This document shows positions 1 through 8,411 of a DNA stretch of 23,865 nucleotides, piece by piece (within the stretch, counting starts at the first letter, position 1; the number at the start of each line of letters is the position of its first letter). The stretch spans positions 1-23,865 of the IMG/VR virus record IMGVR_UViG_3300025872_000304. One strand, written 5' to 3'. The notes under the pieces were generated by a model, which made no database searches, was not told where the DNA came from, and saw only the letters and a list, made by a program, of their open reading frames with translations. Position numbers and translations under genes: made by a program. The stretch is from a virus.

Positions 1-3000
1 TAGCGAATATTGACCAGCAGTTTTTGTTCCGTTCTTGCTGACAATGGTTACACCAGCGGCCCCAGACACTGTCACCTGACCTGCGTCAAGTTGCATCATT
101 AGAAGCTGTGTGCCAACAGGAAAGTCGGTTGTAACAGAGCCTGTGTCAGCAGCAATTGTTACCGCAATTGGATTTGGATTACTAAGCGTGATTAACTTGC
201 CAGCGTCACTTGGAGAAGTCACAACAGGCGTGAACGTCGTGCCAGTCTGCGCGTTGATAAGCACCATTGCCGTGGCAATTGGCGTTCTGTTAAGCACAGA
301 GAACTGATTGGACTCGGTAATGTAGAGCTGCGTGTTATCCCACTCAAGAGCGCCAAGTGCGCGGGTGGACAGAAGCGTGGCAGCGCCAGTTGTGAAGCTA
401 ATTGGGTTAACTGTGCCTGTGTTTGTAGCCAGCGTTTGCCTGCCGCTAAACGTATTTGCCGCAGTGGTTGCGTTGCTGTTTCTGGAGCCAACAGAAGGCG
501 TGGTTATTAAACTTTGTCCAACTGTAATATCTGTCTTTGACGCAAGTGCTGGCCCAATAGCGGCTCTTATGGCCCCTGCATTTGCATTTCCGTATTTAAT
601 AACACACATAGTGTTATTCTTTACGGTTCCAGAAAACCATGCTGGACGTGTCAACTCTGTTGTGACACTTGCAGTTCCAACTCTAGTAATAACCCACGGG
701 CCGCCAGCAGCAGTATTTGGAGTTGTTGTGGTTGTTTGTCCTCCAACAAAAACCGTATCACCCACAGATGGCGCAATGCCTTCAATCGTAAGTACAGCAG
801 GAGTATTGTAAGTTAATACATTTATTCCAGAGGTTGTCATTGACCCTGCAATTGCAGCACTAATGTAGTAGTCAACTTGTTGAAGGCCGCCCATTGCAGT
901 GCGAGCGGCTTCTTGTGTGATTGCTCCAGTACCACCAAGCTCGATCCCCAGCGGAGCAGCCGTCGTAAGCGCAGGCTGGTAGGCAGACAACTGGCCCGTT
1001 GTCGCCAGTCCGCTCAGTGACGCCGAAGTAATCCCGCCAAGGTTGCTCAGTGCAGATGGTGCGTCCGTTGCGCCTGTGCCGCCGTTGGAAATATCCAGCG
1101 TACCAGTCAGGTTGAACGTCTCGCTGCCGCTTGTAAGTGGGGTGACCGGAAGAAATGACAGGCCGGAAACTTGGCTAGTCATCGCAATGCTCGTAATTTT
1201 ACCTAAACTAGCCAAAGAAGCCGTTTCAAGCGCACTGACGCGCCCGTAAGCGTCCACGCTGATAACAGGCACTGCTGCGCTCGATCCCACGTTTGTCAGC
1301 ACACCCGGGCCAGCAGTCTCAAGAGCAATCGTTCCAGTTCCCGTGATGGTGCCGCCTGTGAGGCCCGTGCCAGCCGTGATGGACGTAACAGTGCCAGAGC
1401 CGCCAACTGCAATAGCTTCAGTCGTGAGTGCCGTGATTTGGCCGTAAATGTTGGCCGAGATGACCGGAACTGCGACAGATGATCCTGCGCCTGTGATGAC
1501 TGGGATTCCAGTGGTTTGCAGTGCAAGCGTGCGGCTTGCAGACAAGTCGCCTCCGCCAGTCAATCCTGCGCCAGCAGACACGCTGACTTGGGACATCTGG
1601 ATTTTGTTTAACGCAAGGGGCGCTGCGGTCGAGACATCCGAGTCGGTGATCAGTGACGCCGGGTTCTGTGGAACACCGTTGATGATCTTTACTACACCTG
1701 TGCCACCCACAGACGGGATCGTCGTGTGAACGTGAGAAGGGGTGCCATCGCCAAAGTCGATTGTGGCAGTGTGTCCAGCGGCAGAGGCCTGTACTTGCAG
1801 GAGGATGTAGAGCCTGTCGGATGGCGTCACATCGGTCTGCGGGATCACCACCGAAATGGCAGTCTGAACCGTGGTGCCGTTGTTGCTGACAACAGCAGTG
1901 CCGGACGTGGCAATCAACGTGGAAGTTGTGCCATCCCACTTGTAGACCTGCACGCGCAACAATGTCGGCGCATTTGCGTTTGCGTCTGACTTAGCCCACA
2001 CGTTGAAGTCGAAGATGCCAGCCGGGATATCTTCAAGGTTCGGGTCAAGATCATTTGAAACAAACCCAGCGATGTCCGTCCACACGTTACTGGTCAGCAC
2101 CGCTGACTGCACGGAAGTCTGGGCCACCTCAGCAACACGTCCAAGTTGCTTTGATCCTGCCGGAGCTGGAGAAATTGGAGACGTGCCATAATTAAGGTAG
2201 AATAGCACGCCACCGCCACCAGAACCACCTGCTGCTGGAGCTGTAGCCACCCATGCCGAACCATTCCAAGTCAACACTTGTCCGCTGGTTGGAGCAGCGG
2301 CAGACACATCCTGACCTTGAATCTTTGCGACCGTTGGGTTCGGGTAATTGCCGGACAGATCTCCACCAGCAGCGGCAGTCGCAGACAGTGCGCCAAGACT
2401 TGTTAATGCGGCAACACTGGTGGTGGCTCCAGTTCCACCTTGCGAGATGGCAAGGGGTGCAGTAGATGTTAGCGCAGGTTGAAGCGCGTCAATCTGGGTT
2501 GTCGTTGCATAGCCGCTAAGTTGATCGGTTGTGGCAAACCCTGAAAGCTGTGCAGTTGTTGCGTAAGATCCAAGCTGTGTGGTGGTCGCAAAGCCAGAGA
2601 TTTGAGCCGCGCTAACTGCATTTTGATTGTAATTGACAACAGAAACGGAGATGTTGCTTGTGCCAACGGTGATGGCTCCGCTTGTGGCCTTGCCTACGTT
2701 GTAGATGTACCCAGAACGAGTGTTCCCAGCGCCAACACTAACAGTGACGCCTTGATAGATAGTTCCGCTGAACCATGTTGGGCGAGTCAAGACAGCGCCA
2801 GATGAACTAGTGTTCATCGCGGTCACAATCCACGGCCCGTTTTGTTTTGCATCAGACTGAGCCGTAAAAAGAACTACAACGCCAAGAGAAATATTTTGGC
2901 CATCAAGATTTGGGGTGCCAAAAGAAGTGTAAGTAAACGTGTTAGGCGTGGGGACAGTGTTTGACGTTCCATCTTGATTTGTTAAGGCCGCCAACCCGGT

Positions 3001-3543
3001 CACGTAATGGCCCGTGCCGCCTGTCTGAACCGTGCCGTCATAAAATCTCACACCTCCAGATGCAACCGTTAATGCTGGAAGTCCTCCAGTGGTATTGATC
3101 GTCAATCCACCAGTCATCGTCGAACCGGACTTCAACACATAAGCATTTAACTGCTGGGTATCGAACGCAGGGACTTGAGCAGACGTGATCCCGCCAAGTG
3201 CAGCAAGTGCGCTGGGTGCATCGGTCGCCCCGGTTCCACCGTTAGTGATAGCAATAACGTCACTTGTGGCAAACGCTCCAATCGAAGCGGGGGTAATCGC
3301 CGCAAGTTGGTCTGTGGTGGCAAATCCAGATTCAGCGTCGGTCGAAATAGCCCCGATGCTCGTGGGCGTGACTCCCGCAATCCCTTGGGTGACCAGCGCG
3401 TTGACTTGAGCGGTATTTGCAAAGCCAGCAACAAACAGACTTTTTGCGGCAGTCTTGGTATCACCTCCTTGATTTAAAACAACAATGTCATTGTCATTGA
3501 CAGTGCTTGCTACTGGAAGTTGAGAAATTTTGATGTCTGGCAT
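1..3543 (-). CDS. Large tail fibre-like protein (partial, 3' end outside window)
   Basis: The frame is open without a stop from the ATG at 3543 to the left window edge, 1181 codons, so the C-terminus is missing. The N-terminus (MPDIKISQLPVAST, then NDNDIVVLNQGG) matches the start of the fibre gene at 4417-5358, which supports this ATG although no Shine-Dalgarno sequence precedes it. The rest is low-complexity and rich in Gly, Thr, Ser and Ala, as in phage fibres. NGGTGAT-type motifs occur at about 3180-3230, 2400-2450 and 1030-1075. A nine-residue repeat of the form GFATTxQLS runs about four times near 2494-2600. A domain containing LTRPxWFSGT occurs twice, near 2715-2960 and 570-815. GTGLTGG-type repeats lie near 1340-1580. 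By inference it is a virion-attached host-recognition fibre. The receptor-binding tip, and any chaperone or depolymerase domain, would lie beyond the window. Confidence 0.88.
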   Translation of the reverse strand, partial: MPDIKISQLPVASTVNDNDIVVLNQGGDTKTAAKSLFVAGFANTAQVNALVTQGIAGVTPTSIGAISTDAESGFATTDQLAAITPASIGAFATSDVIAITNGGTGATDAPSALAALGGITSAQVPAFDTQQLNAYVLKSGSTMTGGLTINTTGGLPALTVASGGVRFYDGTVQTGGTGHYVTGLAALTNQDGTSNTVPTPNTFTYTSFGTPNLDGQNISLGVVVLFTAQSDAKQNGPWIVTAMNTSSSGAVLTRPTWFSGTIYQGVTVSVGAGNTRSGYIYNVGKATSGAITVGTSNISVSVVNYNQNAVSAAQISGFATTTQLGSYATTAQLSGFATTDQLSGYATTTQIDALQPALTSTAPLAISQGGTGATTSVAALTSLGALSATAAAGGDLSGNYPNPTVAKIQGQDVSAAAPTSGQVLTWNGSAWVATAPAAGGSGGGGVLFYLNYGTSPISPAPAGSKQLGRVAEVAQTSVQSAVLTSNVWTDIAGFVSNDLDPNLEDIPAGIFDFNVWAKSDANANAPTLLRVQVYKWDGTTSTLIATSGTAVVSNNGTTVQTAISVVIPQTDVTPSDRLYILLQVQASAAGHTATIDFGDGTPSHVHTTIPSVGGTGVVKIINGVPQNPASLITDSDVSTAAPLALNKIQMSQVSVSAGAGLTGGGDLSASRTLALQTTGIPVITGAGSSVAVPVISANIYGQITALTTEAIAVGGSGTVTSITAGTGLTGGTITGTGTIALETAGPGVLTNVGSSAAVPVISVDAYGRVSALETASLASLGKITSIAMTSQVSGLSFLPVTPLTSGSETFNLTGTLDISNGGTGATDAPSALSNLGGITSASLSGLATTGQLSAYQPALTTAAPLGIELGGTGAITQEAARTAMGGLQQVDYYISAAIAGSMTTSGINVLTYNTPAVLTIEGIAPSVGDTVFVGGQTTTTTPNTAAGGPWVITRVGTASVTTELTRPAWFSGTVKNNTMCVIKYGNANAGAIRAAIGPALASKTDITVGQSLITTPSVGSRNSNATTAANTFSGRQTLATNTGTVNPISFTTGAATLLSTRALGALEWDNTQLYITESNQFSVLNRTPIATAMVLINAQTGTTFTPVVTSPSDAGKLITLSNPNPIAVTIAADTGSVTTDFPVGTQLLMMQLDAGQVTVSGAAGVTIVSKNGTKTAGQYSL
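2494..2600 (-). repeat. Nine-codon tandem repeat inside the large fibre gene
   Basis: About four consecutive 27-base units encode variants of GFATTTQLS, GSYATTAQL and GYATTTQ. The repetition is in frame and preserves the reading frame. It resembles the short-period repeats of fibrous phage shafts and could change length by recombination. Confidence 0.7.
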
Positions 3544-3580
3544 AACTTTATGTGGCTAAAATTACCTTATAGATGTCTGG

Positions 3581-4417
3581 CTACGAAGTAAATGTGATTG
3601 TGCCAGAAGTTGTGAATGTGTGGATCGTATTTCCGCTTACTGTTGTGACGGTGCCTCCAGTTGCTCTCTGCGCTCCAGTGTACCAGATTACTACACGTCC
3701 AGATCCGCCATTTCCACCTGAGCCAAAAAACCCTGACCCGCCTCCACCTCCGCCAAGGTTGTCAGTTCCGGCAAGGCCATCTGCATTCGGCGAGATATCG
3801 GAAAAACCTCCCGCACCTCCACCTCCAGTGCCTCCTGCTAACCTAGAAGTACTGCTGGTACGCCCGCCGCTTCCTCCTCCTCCGTAAACTGTGGGAGTGC
3901 CTGCAATTGTTACGGATTTTCCTGCCCCGCCAGCACCTGCTGCTGTTAAAGTTGCATTTCCGCCAACAGCGCCACCTCCACCTCCGCCCCCGCCCGCTCT
4001 GTTTGTTACGGCCCACCCTGTTCCGCCATTAAATCCTTGGCCAGAAGTTCCTGATCCAGCCGTTCCAACATTATTTTGGAATGTAGCACCTCCGCCGCCA
4101 GAGCCTCCGTTAAGGCCATTGACGGCATTCGTGCCACCGCCTCCTCCGCCTCCTAAAGAAAACCACGGGGAATTTTCTATAAGCGAATTTGTCCCGCTAG
4201 AGCCTCGTCCAAGCGCGCCTCCGCCTCCTGCGCCAACAGTTACGGTGTACACTTGAGAAATTTCAAGTGTTGCAGTCGTTGATGTGACCACTCCACCACC
4301 TCCACCTCCAGCCGAACTGTCATCCCCCCCGCCACCTCCACCTCCAGCAACAAGCAATATATTAAATGCTGTTGTAGGGGCAATCCCTTGAGAAAGCGCA
4401 AAAGATCTTGAAAACAT
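3581..4417 (-). CDS. Glycine-rich adhesin-like tail protein
   Basis: This 278-residue protein is dominated by polyglycine runs (blocks of six to eight Gly at several places) separated by short variable segments such as TNAVNGLNGG, FQNNVGTAG and SDISPNADGLAG. It ends in a non-glycine, Thr/Ser-rich stretch with GGTVTTVSGNTIHTFTTSG. Glycine-rich domains of this kind are known from phage receptor-binding tips, for example the detachable adhesin of some T-even-like phages, where Gly-rich helices pack in a lattice and the intervening loops contact the receptor. The ATG overlaps the TAA of the upstream fibre gene (TAATG), suggesting translational coupling. It ends with TAG. By inference it is a host-range determinant; the exact position on the virion is unknown. 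Confidence 0.8.
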   Translation of the reverse strand: MFSRSFALSQGIAPTTAFNILLVAGGGGGGGDDSSAGGGGGGVVTSTTATLEISQVYTVTVGAGGGGALGRGSSGTNSLIENSPWFSLGGGGGGGTNAVNGLNGGSGGGGATFQNNVGTAGSGTSGQGFNGGTGWAVTNRAGGGGGGGGAVGGNATLTAAGAGGAGKSVTIAGTPTVYGGGGSGGRTSSTSRLAGGTGGGGAGGFSDISPNADGLAGTDNLGGGGGGSGFFGSGGNGGSGRVVIWYTGAQRATGGTVTTVSGNTIHTFTTSGTITFTS

Positions 4418-5358
4418 TAGTAAACGTAGTTTTTAGAAACATTTCCGTACCATTTATTTCCGTCAGAAACAAATGAAAATATATCAAGTCTTCCAAGTGT
4501 GTTATTTGTTGATGGCGGGAGTCCTCCAGACCAAACAACATTAGTAAATGTTACAGAGTTAACAGCAGTTCCAGTTGATGGCTGCTTAAGATACAAAGCA
4601 AATGATTTTCCTGCTTGCAGTGCAGGCATTGCAAACGTACACGTTGTGCCAGAGGTTAGCTGTGCAATAATTACCGTGCTTGTTGCGATAGATATAGTGT
4701 AATTTGATGCAACTGTTACGGATGTAACTCCTTCCAGATATCCATTGATTGTTGGATTTTGTACTGTTGGCGTAGTTGCAAGAACAGCGTCACCAGAGCC
4801 TGTAACTCCGCTTGCCAAAACAGCCGATCCTGTCCCAACAACTCCGCTTGCCAAAACAGCCGATCCAGTTCCAGTAACTCCACTTGCAAACACCACAGAT
4901 CCAGTGCCAACCTCGTCAGTAAGTGCGGCAGCTAGATTTGCGCTGGTTGGAGTCTCCAAAAATGCAGAAACGCCAGTTCCAAGATCTGTAAATTTTATAG
5001 CTCCTATAGCACTTGCGTCAATGGCAACTGAAGCGGCTGAAGTAATTCTGCCCTTGGCATCTACTGAGAACTGGCCGACTTGAGTAACTGATCCGTAAGT
5101 TGACGCAGTAACGCCAGTTGTTGTTAATTCCGGGCTTGGATAAGTGCCAGTTAAATCGCCACTGGCAGCTCCGGTGGGGGTGCGCGAATCACTTAATCGT
5201 GGGTCATTCCCAACACATACATTGGTTGGCCCTGTTCCAAACGCTGGACGCACTAAAGATATGGCTGCTTTTTTTGTAGTGCCACCTTGAACAAGCGGAA
5301 CAATATCAGCGTCATTTGCGATTGACGCCGCTGGAAGATCTGAAATTTTAATGCTCAT
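4417..5358 (-). CDS. Tail fibre-like protein sharing its N-terminus with the large fibre
   Basis: This 313-residue protein begins MSIKISDLPAAS, then NDADIVPLVQGGTTKKAA, closely paralleling the first 35 residues of the large fibre gene. That points to a shared virion-attachment segment. Residues about 40-80 contain NDPRLSDSR and SGDLTGTYPSPEL, motifs common in phage tail fibre proteins. Residues 150-197 are four 12-residue repeats of the GTGSAVLASGV type. The C-terminal 115 residues look like a compact beta-rich domain (SKNYVY terminus). It begins four bases after the stop of the preceding 65-residue gene and its stop overlaps the start of the glycine-rich gene. No Shine-Dalgarno sequence is visible. 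By inference it is a structural fibre or fibre-adaptor. Confidence 0.8.
   Translation of the reverse strand: MSIKISDLPAASIANDADIVPLVQGGTTKKAAISLVRPAFGTGPTNVCVGNDPRLSDSRTPTGAASGDLTGTYPSPELTTTGVTASTYGSVTQVGQFSVDAKGRITSAASVAIDASAIGAIKFTDLGTGVSAFLETPTSANLAAALTDEVGTGSVVFASGVTGTGSAVLASGVVGTGSAVLASGVTGSGDAVLATTPTVQNPTINGYLEGVTSVTVASNYTISIATSTVIIAQLTSGTTCTFAMPALQAGKSFALYLKQPSTGTAVNSVTFTNVVWSGGLPPSTNNTLGRLDIFSFVSDGNKWYGNVSKNYVY
4768..4911 (-). repeat. 36-base in-frame tandem repeat (4 units) in fibre gene
   Basis: Four units encode GTGSVVFASGV, GTGSAVLASGV, GTGSAVLASGV and GSGDAVLAT, each in a 12-codon period. The two middle units are almost identical at the DNA level, which suggests recent duplication or gene conversion. 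The fourth unit is the most diverged. Confidence 0.8.
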
Positions 5359-5361
5359 GAG

Positions 5362-5559
5362 TTAACCAATGTTGATGCGCTGGCTGGCTTCTGTATTAAG
5401 AAAATCATTTGCTTGCGTCAAAATACGAACACTTGAAGGAACGTCTACTTTTTTAAAGGCAAATGTTTTGGAATTACCCCTTACTTGAACGCGAGCAAAG
5501 TTTTTGTTTATGTCAAGCGAAGTGTTAGCGTTTCGCTTTCTAATAAATTGAGTAATCAT
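5362..5559 (-). CDS. Small protein of the tail module, function unknown
   Basis: The ATG at 5559 gives MITQFIRKRNANTSLD and a 65-residue basic protein ending SQRINIG. This start is two bases past the stop of the upstream 402-residue gene, and the frame upstream of it overlaps that gene with unlikely sequence. I recognise no domain. Its position between a connector-like gene and the first fibre gene suggests a minor virion or assembly protein. Confidence 0.65.
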   Translation of the reverse strand: MITQFIRKRNANTSLDINKNFARVQVRGNSKTFAFKKVDVPSSVRILTQANDFLNTEASQRINIG

Positions 5560-5560
5560 A

Positions 5561-6769
5561 TCAGTAAGTGTACACCATGTCCAGCCTCTGAATTTGACCT
5601 TGTTGGCGAATAAGAACATCAATCTGTTGCTGGATTGCAGATTCTGCGAGCTGTTCAAACACGACAGCTTCTTCGGCGCGACCTTCAGATTTTAGAAAAT
5701 CAGAAGACACAGAGTTTGCTAAATAATCCCTAAACCTAGCAGGAATTTCAACAATTTGCCAAATTTCCGACGTTTGCACAGATGGGCTAACTCCAGCAAC
5801 TGCATTGGTTTTGGCAAAGAAAAAGTTTCCATTGCTTGGCTTTGTTTTGTCTCCAATGTAGTAGTTTCCGCTATCTTGCCCTAAATCAAAGTAAATCTGC
5901 GCCCCAGTCGTGTATATGGAGGTTGGATCGTATTTTAAACCAAACATTCGGGGAGGCTCTAAACGATATTGCACAAACTGACGGCCAGCCTCAAATGTGC
6001 GAAGGTAACTCACATCGTCATTAAACGATTGTGGAGATTGGTCTGCAAAATCCTCAACAATAAACGGCAATGGAATTGCTCTGGTTGATTGTCTTGGATC
6101 GTTACTGTAAACGCTTAACCCCTGCAAAGACCCCTCTGGAATCTGAATAAGCAACTGCTGGTTGTCCATAAACAACACCTTGCTTGCCAAAGGTGAGTTT
6201 GGGCCGCTGTACTCAAAATAATTTGTACTTGTAAATGGCGTCTCAACGACAATGCTTGTTATATATTCACCAATGCTATCAACTGCCGTCGAATAAGTGA
6301 ATTGATATTGCTCTTCGTCAATTGGAGACAAGTCTCCGTTTTCGATTGATCCGTAAAATGGGTTCAAGAACTTTACATACGACTGGGAAATTGTGTTCTT
6401 TTTGTAAGCGTCGTTTGCAAAGTCCTGCAAGTAAATGCGCTTAAAGTTGGTGTCAAAGTTAATGCGCGTTGTGTTTGTGTTAAGGTCGTTTTGAGCAAAC
6501 AAGTCCTGCAAGTCTTCTGTGGCTATCGGAATATCGGATTCAGTGGCCAAAATATTTAACCCAGCGTCAATCGACTCCACGGGCAGCCCCGGCCAAGTGT
6601 ACATGTACCGCTGAATGTCAGGCCACTCTTCGCGATCCCAGATCACAGACAAACGTCTGCCTGTGAAGTCACGAATGGCTCCAAAAGACTTATCGTTCAG
6701 CGTGGCGCGATCCAGCCCTACAAGCTGGCAGACAGAAGCAAGAATGTCGCTAAACGGGACTGTCTTCAT
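5561..6769 (-). CDS. Putative virion connector/tail structural protein
   Basis: This 402-residue protein has no signal peptide or membrane segment. The N-terminus (FSDILASVCQLVGLDRATL, then FGAIRDFTGRRLSVIWDREEWPD) resembles the start of head-tail connector or tail-adaptor proteins. The middle is beta-rich. Near the C-terminus lies PARFRDYLANSVSSDFLKSEG followed by a helical, Gln-rich end (QQQIDVLIRQQGQIQRL). The start overlaps the upstream gene by ATGA, so the two are probably translated together. Placement after capsid and before fibres supports a neck or tail role, but I cannot assign it to a named family with certainty. Confidence 0.72.
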   Translation of the reverse strand: MKTVPFSDILASVCQLVGLDRATLNDKSFGAIRDFTGRRLSVIWDREEWPDIQRYMYTWPGLPVESIDAGLNILATESDIPIATEDLQDLFAQNDLNTNTTRINFDTNFKRIYLQDFANDAYKKNTISQSYVKFLNPFYGSIENGDLSPIDEEQYQFTYSTAVDSIGEYITSIVVETPFTSTNYFEYSGPNSPLASKVLFMDNQQLLIQIPEGSLQGLSVYSNDPRQSTRAIPLPFIVEDFADQSPQSFNDDVSYLRTFEAGRQFVQYRLEPPRMFGLKYDPTSIYTTGAQIYFDLGQDSGNYYIGDKTKPSNGNFFFAKTNAVAGVSPSVQTSEIWQIVEIPARFRDYLANSVSSDFLKSEGRAEEAVVFEQLAESAIQQQIDVLIRQQGQIQRLDMVYTY

Positions 6770-7113
6770 TGATAAACGGTGCGAGAGCGGACGTTAGTGG
6801 ACGGAACCCATCCTACACTGATTTCTTTTGTGCCGCCAGAGTTTACTTTGCACTGGTTGTTGTCGCGCAAGAACTCCCTCATAAACCCCTTGTCATCCCA
6901 ACACTGATAGCCAAGTTTGTGGCCCCAGAAATGATACGCATGTCCCGGTATGCTTGCCACCTTCTGCCCAAGTCCTTCAATCGACTTGTGTCGCATCTTG
7001 GTGTACTTGGCTGCTTTCTTTGATTCGATTTCAGCGGTTACACGGTTCATCTGCCAGCCGCGCCGAAATTCAGCCTCCATCTGTACTGCTAGACTAGGAT
7101 CGATGTTGAGCAT
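6766..7113 (-). CDS. Conserved-looking phage protein next to the capsid gene, function unknown
   Basis: The ATG at 7113 yields a 115-residue protein, MLNIDPSLAVQMEAEF. A GGGGA stretch about eight bases upstream may act as a weak ribosome binding site; a longer upstream reading would run into the repeat region. Residues about 40-90 (SIEGLGQKVASIPGHAYHFW, then KLGYQCWDDKGFMREFLRDN) are aromatic-rich and look conserved. The C-terminus includes GGTKEISVGW. It overlaps the next gene by ATGA. Position suggests a head completion or virion component; this is inference only. Confidence 0.68.
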   Translation of the reverse strand: MLNIDPSLAVQMEAEFRRGWQMNRVTAEIESKKAAKYTKMRHKSIEGLGQKVASIPGHAYHFWGHKLGYQCWDDKGFMREFLRDNNQCKVNSGGTKEISVGWVPSTNVRSRTVYQ

Positions 7114-7124
7114 AAAAATGTCCC

Positions 7125-7313
7125 CGTCTCTCCGAGGTGTCACACCACTGACTCAACCAGCTTTCGCCAGCCAGCTTTCGCCAATCAAGTCCGGCGGCAT
7201 GGAGCCACCAGCAGGTGTCGCTCTCCAATTAGAGGAGTAATCGTCTCTCCGATTAGTCACACCACTCGTTTGCGCCTATAGGTATGGTGGCCAAAGGTCG
7301 GCAGGTGTCGCTG
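7125..7313 (-). repeat. Two degenerate copies of a repeat unit in the gap after the capsid gene
   Basis: The 209-base gap between the capsid gene and the next gene contains the same three blocks twice in the same order on the minus strand: AGCGACACCTGC (7312-7301 and 7222-7211), AGTGGTGTGAC (7266-7256 and about 7149-7139) and TCGGAGAGACG (about 7252-7242 and 7135-7125). Spacing between blocks differs, giving units of roughly 71 and 98 bases. The first copy also contains a perfect hairpin, TAATCG-GAGAGA-CGATTA. The second ends just upstream of the next start codon. No gene longer than 15 codons is visible here. Confidence 0.75.
7157..7184. repeat. 14-base tandem duplication
   Basis: CCAGCTTTCGCCAG (7157-7170) is followed directly by CCAGCTTTCGCCAA (7171-7184), differing only in the last base. 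It lies inside the longer repeat copy after the capsid gene. Confidence 0.85.
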
Positions 7314-7322
7314 GTAGGGGGA

Positions 7323-8381
7323 CTAGCTTGAGAAGTCAAACTTGCCGAGACCCAGCGGGTTCCCGACAACAAGACCGCAAACCGCTTCAACGAGGCGAGC
7401 AGGGCCACCACCAAAGCTAGGCAGGGCTTCCACCGCAGCGACGTTCCCGCCGTAACGGACTTCGATCAAGTCCATATTCAGGACAAGACCTTTGTACGGG
7501 GTCACCGTCCATGCGCCCGAGCTGATCGTTCCGAGGAACACCGTGGGGTGCAACTTGACCGTGCCGAAGTCACCTTGGAACACGTCCACGGACTGAATGT
7601 ACGCCTCAGCTGAAGCATCACGCTGGAAGGTTTGCACCTTCGTTGCGCCTGCGCCAGTCACACCGGAAGTGGTCGTGGTGGTCAGTGCGGTCGTGCCAAG
7701 CAGGCTGGTGAAAGCACGCTTCAGGTCGGTGCCAACGATGGCATCGTAGGAGCGGTACTGACCAGTCTGGTTGTAGATGCTCTTGAGCAAGCCCTGCACA
7801 GCCGTGTCGGTCAAGCTGCTGGATGCACCAGTCAGGATCGAGTCCGTTGGGGTTGCAAACGTGCCGGGAACATTTGGAATGCCGCCACCGATAATCCCGG
7901 TAGTGCTGATCCAAGTCTGAACCCCTGCCGTAAGGTAGGGAACAGAACCGTTGTCCTGCTGTGCCGCTTGGTTGGAGCAAAGTGTCGTTTCAATCGACCG
8001 CTTGCACTGAAGGATCGACTTAGACACGTTGTACGCCAGCTCATCGCGCACGCCAGCCACCTGAGCAATGTCAGTGGACAGCTTGGACACACGGACAGGA
8101 TCCATGCGGAACACCTGAGCGTAGTTTGCAAGTTCAGTACGGAAGCCAACATCAAAGTTGGTGTAGTCGCTTGAGGTCACGTCAGTGCCGTCAACCGTAC
8201 CACCGATCTTCGGTGCGGGGTTGCTATCTGCCTGCCAGCGGAAATACATATTTCCGGGCTTGCTGCCCTTGCGGGCCATTGAAGTGAAGGGCGTGTCTTT
8301 TGCGTCCACCATGCTGATCATGTCAGCAAGATCTTCGCGTTTACCACGTCCAGTAAGTTGGGGTTCAGTAAGAAGTGCCAT
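7323..8381 (-). CDS. Major capsid protein (SU10-like, HK97 fold family)
   Basis: This 352-residue protein has the start pattern of the SU10-like/DUF5309 capsid family: GRGKREDLADMISMV, then DAKDTPFTSMARKGS, then a segment on nucleic-acid-free shells (YFRWQADSNPAPKIGG). The middle includes QVAGVRDELAYNVSK and KRSIETTLCSNQAA, typical of the spine-helix region. The C-terminal third (DVFQGDFGTVKLHPT, then MDLIEVRYGGNVAAVEAL) fits the A-domain region that forms capsomer contacts. It would polymerise into the icosahedral shell with the scaffold encoded just upstream. It starts 31 bases after the scaffold stop, has no recognisable Shine-Dalgarno sequence, and ends with TAG. Confidence 0.9.
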   Translation of the reverse strand: MALLTEPQLTGRGKREDLADMISMVDAKDTPFTSMARKGSKPGNMYFRWQADSNPAPKIGGTVDGTDVTSSDYTNFDVGFRTELANYAQVFRMDPVRVSKLSTDIAQVAGVRDELAYNVSKSILQCKRSIETTLCSNQAAQQDNGSVPYLTAGVQTWISTTGIIGGGIPNVPGTFATPTDSILTGASSSLTDTAVQGLLKSIYNQTGQYRSYDAIVGTDLKRAFTSLLGTTALTTTTTSGVTGAGATKVQTFQRDASAEAYIQSVDVFQGDFGTVKLHPTVFLGTISSGAWTVTPYKGLVLNMDLIEVRYGGNVAAVEALPSFGGGPARLVEAVCGLVVGNPLGLGKFDFSS

Positions 8382-8411
8382 AAAACTAAATAAGGTTAAC
8401 TGGGTTAAGGA

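Noticed and set aside
3573-4256. Proline-rich plus-strand frames
   Set aside because: They are the complement of glycine codons in the adhesin-like gene.
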